From an uncultured Clostridia bacterium (lineage in GTDB: Bacteria > Bacillota > Clostridia > TANB77 > CAG-508): a DNA stretch of 30,757 nt. The stretch covers positions 1-30,757 of the forward strand of contig CALXZW010000003.1 of assembly GCA_944393345.1 (NCBI GenBank). Reading direction: 5' to 3'. How positions within the stretch are numbered: position 1 is the first letter of the stretch; each line of letters opens with the position of its first letter. Positions 26,299 through 30,757 of the stretch are shown piece after piece. The notes under the pieces were generated by a model. The model ran no database searches, had not been told where the DNA came from, and was given only the letters and a program-made list of their open reading frames with translations. The position numbers were made by a program, and so were the translations under genes.

Positions 26299-26418
26299 TT
26301 AGCAACATCCACCTTTGTTACCACCACAGCAGCAACATAATAATAATATAAGGATTATAATCCAGCAACAATCATCACCAAATCCGAATCCACCGCAGCA
26401 TCCTCTATTTTCTGGCAT
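26299..26418 (-). CDS. 39-aa Cys-rich single-span membrane peptide (YjcZ-like)
   Basis: A tiny gene: ATG 26418 with a perfect AAAGGAGG 9 nt upstream, 39 codons, TAA. The product starts MPENRGCCGGFGFGDDCC, continues with the helix WIIILILLL, and ends CCCCGGNKGGCC: ten Cys in 39 residues and Gly-rich flanks around one membrane helix. Layout and composition resemble the small YjcZ/YnzL-type sporulation-associated membrane peptides, here in a Cys-rich clostridial version. A forespore/coat or metal/redox role is inference only. It stands alone, divergent from polC. Confidence 0.7.
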   Translation of the reverse strand: MPENRGCCGGFGFGDDCCWIIILILLLCCCCGGNKGGCC

Positions 26419-26617
26419 AGTCTAGACCTCCTTTCGACTAAACAATTATGTTTTGCTTATTTCGTTTTCCTTTGTATAATATATAATATGGAAAAGAAGA
26501 AAAAGTGTTACAGAAGAAAAAGAAAAAATTTATATATTTATGTTCGCTTTAAAAATAAAAAAAGATATGTTAAAATAGAAAAATAAAATGATAAATACTA
26601 AAAGGAGAGTAATAACA

Positions 26618-29600
26618 GTGGCAGAAAAATCAAAAAAAATAGGAGATATTTTTAGTGATTATAGTACGAATTCGAATATAAAATATGCAACAATAACAAA
26701 ATTAAATGTAGTAAAAAAAACAAATACTTTAGAAGTAGACATTTATTTTGATGAATATATTGAAATAAAAGAAATATGGTATTTTGAGAAATTCTTAAAA
26801 GAAAGATTTCAATTTAATGATATAAACTTAAAAATAATATATCATGAAGCGGTTAAATTTAAATCTATTCAAGAGGAATGGAAAAATATAATAGCATATA
26901 TGGCTCATAAATATCCTTTAACAAAACCAATGTTATTATTAAAAAGTGACGTAGAAACTGATGGAAATACTATAAATGTGAAAATGCATATAAAAGGCGC
27001 AGATTTTTTAAAAGCTAAAAAAGCTGACTTGGAATTAGAAAAAATTTTGAAAAATTTATTTGGAATAGAGTACAAAATAAATTTAGAAGAAGAATTATCA
27101 AGAGAAGAAATTCAACAATTAAAAAATAGCATTGATAGTGTGCAAAAAGCTGCAATAGCATATATAGAAGCGGAAAATCAAGAAAAAATTCATAAAGAAG
27201 AAAGTATAGTACCAGAATATAATGATCCTGACTATAAACCACCAGAAGATATAGAAGGATATATTCCAGAAGAAATGCATGATGAAAATTATGAAAAAGT
27301 AGAATTAGAAAGTCAAGAAGGACAAGAATATATAATGGGAAAACCATCAAAAGCAAAAGAGAATAAAGTAAATATAAAAGATATTACAGCAAATGATGCA
27401 AGGGTTACAATAGAAGGACGTATAGTAAGTGCAGAAGCAAAAGAAACAAGAACAGGTAAAGGAATGCTAATTTTTGAAATATATGATGGAACAGGAATGA
27501 TTACTTGTAAATCTTTTGCCAAGGATTTAAAAGAAGGAAAAGAAATAATAGAAAAAATTAAAGAAGCAAAAGCAATAAAAATAATAGGAAAAGCAGGATT
27601 AGATACATATGCAGGAGATGTAACAATAATTTCAAATACAATAATAAAAACAGAAACTGATATTCCAGAAATGCCTGAAGAAAATGAGGATACACCGATT
27701 ATATTGGGAAAAACAATGAATATAACAGAACCAGTTATTAAAATTTCAGAATTAGGTGTAGATGATGGAAAAGTTGCAATAGATGGCGAAGTTATAGGAA
27801 TGGAAGAAAGAGAATTAAAGTCAGGAAAAATATTACTTAGTTTTGATATATATGATGGTTCTAGTACAATGACGTGTAAAGCATTTTTAAATAAGGATAA
27901 TGGTAAAAAAATTATTAAAAGAATACAAAATGCAAAAGGAATAAAAATTGCAGGAACAGCACAAATGGATACTTTTTCTAATGAACTAACTGTAATGGCA
28001 AATGAGATTGTAGAATCAACAGGAGTAAAAAAGCAGACAAGACAGGATAATGCAGAAGTAAAAAGAGTAGAATTGCATATGCATACTCAAATGAGTCAAA
28101 TGGATGCAATGACCTCAGCAAAAGATTTAATAAAAAGAGCAATGAAGTGGGGGATGAAATCAATAGCAATTACAGACCACGGAGTAGTTCAGAGTTTTCC
28201 AGAAGCTCATAAAATGCTTCGGTTATGATAATCCAGATATGAAAGTAATATATGGTGTAGAAGCATATTTAGCTCCAGATAATACAGCAGTTGTAACAAA
28301 TCCTAAAGGACAAGATATAGATACAACATATTGTGTATTAGATTTAGAGACAACAGGATTTTCAGCTATAACAGAAAAAATAACAGAGATAGGAATAATG
28401 AAATATAAAGATGGAGAAGTAATAGATGAATTTAGTTGTTTTGTAAATCCTGAAAAACATATACCAGAAAGAGTAACAGAAGTAACGAATATAACTGATG
28501 ATATGGTAAAAGATGCTGAAACAATTGATAAAGTATTTCCAAAGGTATTAGAATTTATAAAAGATTCTGTTTTAGTAGCACATAATGCAAGTTTTGATAT
28601 GGGATTTTTAAAGCAAAATGCAAAAGTTTTAGGATATGAATTTGATTATACATATTTAGATACATTAAGTTTAGCTAAAGATTTATTTCCAGATTATAAA
28701 AAATATAAATTAGGAAAAATAGCAGAAAATCTAGGAATAAAAGTAGAAGTGGCACATAGAGCATTAGACGATGTTGATACAACAGTTAAAGTATTTAGAG
28801 TAATGCTTGATATGTTAAAAAAACGAGGGGCTAAAAAGGTAGAAGATATAGAAAATGTAAGTCAAACAGAAGAAACTAAAAAAGAAGCATATAAAAAATT
28901 AAAAACATATCATGCAATAATTTTAGCTAAAAATTATATTGGGTTAAGAAATTTATATAAATTAGTATCTTTATCACATTTACATTATTTTTATCGTAAA
29001 CCAAGAATTTTGAAAAGTTTATATAAAAAATATTCGGAAGGATTAATTCTTCGGAAGTGCTTGTGAAGCAGGAGAATTATATCAAGCAATAGAACTTCGG
29101 AAGGACGGATGAAGAAATAGAAGAAATAGCTCAAGATTACGATTATTTAGAAATACAGCCAATTGGGAACAATCAATTTTTAATAAGAAATGGTATAGTC
29201 AAAGATGAAGAAGCATTAAGAGATATAAACAGAAAAATAGTAGCAATAGGGGAAAAATTAAATAAGCCAGTAGTTGCTACTTGTGATGTTCATTTTATGG
29301 ATCCGCAAGATGAAATATATAGAAGAATATTAGAAGCGGGACAAAAATATGATGATGCAGATAACCAAGCTCCACTATATCTAAGAACAACAGAAGAAAT
29401 GTTAGAAGAATTTAAATATTTAGGTGAAGAAAAAGCTTATGAGGTAGTAGTAACAAATACAAATAAAATTTCAGATATGTGTGATCAAATAAGTCCTATC
29501 TCTCCTGAAAAATGTCCTCCACATATACCAGGGTGTGAACAAACAATAAAAGATATAGCATATAAAAAAGCACATGAATTATATGGAGAAACATTACCAG

Positions 29601-30757
29601 AAATAGTACAAACAAGATTAGATAAAGAATTAGATTCAATAATATCAAATGGATTTTCAGTTATGTATATAATAGCACAAAAATTAGTATGGAAATCAAA
29701 TGAAGATGGATATATAGTTGGTTCAAGAGGATCAGTAGGTTCATCATTTGTTGCAAATATGACTGGTATTACAGAAGTAAATTCGCTTCCAGCACATTAT
29801 AGATGCCCAAATTGTAAATATTCAGACTTTACAGATTATGGATATAAAAATGGATTTGATTTACCTGATAAAGATTGTCCAAAGTGTGGTCATAAACTTG
29901 CAAAAGATGGAATGGATATACCATTCGAAACTTTTTTAGGATTTAATGGTGATAAAGAACCAGATATAGATTTAAACTTTTCAGGAGAATATCAAGCAAA
30001 AGCACATAAATATACAGAAGTAATTTTTGGAAAAGGAACAACTTTTAAAGCTGGAACAATAGGTACAGTTGCAGAAAAGACCGCTTTTGGTTATGTTAAA
30101 AATTACTTTGAAGAAAGGCATATACCTATAAATAATGCAGAAATAAAAAGACTATCAGTAGGGTGTACAGGAATAAAAAGAACTACTGGACAACATCCAG
30201 GAGGAATAATAGTTGTACCAAAAGGAAGAGAAATATATGAATTTTGTCCAGTACAGCATCCAGCAGATGATCCTAATTCAGATATAATAACAACACATTT
30301 TGATTATCACTCAATAGATGCAAATCTTTTAAAATTAGATATACTAGGACACGACGATCCAACGGTAATAAGAATGTTGCAAGATATAACAGGGATAGAT
30401 CCAACAAAAGTTCCTTTAGATGATAAAGAGACAATGTCAATATTTAGTTCGACCAAAGCACTTCGGTGTAACACCTGAACAAATAAAGTCAGAAGTTGGA
30501 AGTTACGGTATTCCAGAATTTGGAACAAAATTTGTAAGAGGAATGCTAGTAGATACTAAGCCAACGACTTTTGATGAATTAATTCGTATATCAGGATTAT
30601 CGCATGGTACAGATGTATGGCTAGGAAATGCACAAAGTTTAATAGAAGAGGGAACAGTAACTTTAACAGAGGCAATATGTTGTCGTGATGATATAATGAT
30701 CTATTTAATAAAACAAGGGTTGCCTCCAAATCCAGCATTTAAAATAATGGAAACAGT
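26618..30757 (+). CDS. polC: DNA polymerase III PolC, read through four +1 frameshifts at CTT-C-GGN; 3' end beyond window
   Basis: Replicative Gram-positive DNA polymerase with built-in 3'-5' exonuclease. Joined across four +1 shifts it gives 1378 residues of the usual ~1435. Order: N-terminal and OB-like region (1-480, two DARVTIEGRI/KVAIDGEVIG-type repeats), PHP start ELHMHTQMSQMDA (~485), exonuclease DLETTG (Asp575, Glu577) and VAHNASFDMGF, PHP end, zinc motif CPNC...CPKC, then palm EPDIDLNFSGEYQ (Asp1115, Asp1117) and TTGQHPGGIIVVP. All these are intact. GTG 26618 is preferred (AAAGGAGAG upstream); ATG 26588 has no ribosome binding site. An essential gene with only one kind of lesion argues for recoding, not decay. 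Confidence 0.88.
28217..28223 (+). other. polC +1 recoding site 1 (CTT-C-GGT)
   Basis: 0-frame CTT CGG TTA TGA; the needed reading is CTT (skip C28220) GGT TAT GAT, Leu534-Gly535, giving HKMLGYDNPDMKVIYG as expected for the PHP domain. Without the shift, the stop comes two codons after CGG. Confidence 0.85.
29049..29055 (+). other. polC +1 recoding site 2 (CTT-C-GGA)
   Basis: 0-frame CTT CGG AAG TGC TTG TGA; skipping C29052 gives Leu811-Gly812 in SEGLILGSACEAGEL, matching the conserved EGLLIGSAC of Bacillus PolC. An AAGGA lies 6 nt before CTT. Confidence 0.88.
29095..29101 (+). other. polC +1 recoding site 3 (CTT-C-GGA)
   Basis: Only 46 nt after site 2. 0-frame CTT CGG AAG GAC GGA TGA; skipping C29098 gives Leu826-Gly827 and then RTDEEIEEIAQDYDYLEIQP, the expected PolC sequence. 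Confidence 0.87.
30461..30467 (+). other. polC +1 recoding site 4 (CTT-C-GGT)
   Basis: 0-frame CTT CGG TGT AAC ACC TGA; skipping C30464 gives Leu1281-Gly1282 in KALGVTPEQI, matching ESLGVTEEQI of Bacillus PolC. The frame then stays open to the window edge. Confidence 0.88.

Noticed and set aside
28217..30467. Homopolymer sequencing error as the cause of the frameshifts
   Set aside because: The extra base is a single C next to GG in a mixed context, not a homopolymer; the genome's many long A and T runs show no such errors in other genes. Raw reads would settle it.
26618..30757. polC as a pseudogene broken by random mutation
   Set aside because: All four lesions are the same +1 C insertion before GG, catalytic and zinc motifs are intact, there are no nonsense codons outside the shifted frames, and PolC is essential in Firmicutes.

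Overview
The window is AT-rich (mid-20s % GC by eye) and comes from a low-GC, spore-forming Firmicute, most likely an anaerobic Clostridium-like lineage. Evidence: a spoVA germination operon, a Gram-positive PolC, nearly all Arg codons being AGA, strong GGAGG-type ribosome binding sites, and housekeeping proteins of clostridial type. No rRNA, tRNA, CRISPR array, transposase or integrase was seen.

Layout: the end of rplQ; apt; an orphan ABC exporter; recN; pth; an rng-rimO-hypothetical run; infC-rpmI-rplT with an attenuator leader. Convergent to these lies a minus-strand operon of dodecin-spoVAC-spoVAD-spoVAE. Then come rsmB; a decaying pilin/type II secretion locus (pilin-like gene, a prepilin peptidase lacking one catalytic Asp, a broken gspF/pilC relic); a ROK kinase, mtnN and a diaminopentanoate-dehydrogenase-like gene; a compositionally foreign 75-aa gene with its own promoter and terminator; a nucleoside kinase and an RNHCP protein; a U32 peptidase-family gene (minus); a membrane-anchored cadherin-like-repeat protein; a 39-aa Cys-rich membrane peptide (minus); and polC, which runs off the right edge.

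The outstanding observation is recoding. polC is interrupted by four +1 frameshifts and the U32 gene by one. All five have the same form: one extra C that creates an in-frame CGG codon. Skipping the C restores the conserved protein as ...-Gly (GGN). In polC all four sites read CTT-C-GGN (Leu-Gly). In the U32 gene the site is TCA-C-GGA, preceded at 3 nt by a perfect Shine-Dalgarno-like GGAGGT, as in the prfB frameshift. I checked every CGG (CCG for minus-strand genes) by hand and found no other in-frame CGG in a native gene; the only other one is in the foreign 75-aa gene. I infer that CGG is unassigned or very slowly decoded here and serves as a +1 frameshift signal in essential genes. A sequencing artefact or pseudogenes fit poorly, because all lesions are of one kind and every reading frame is intact between them.
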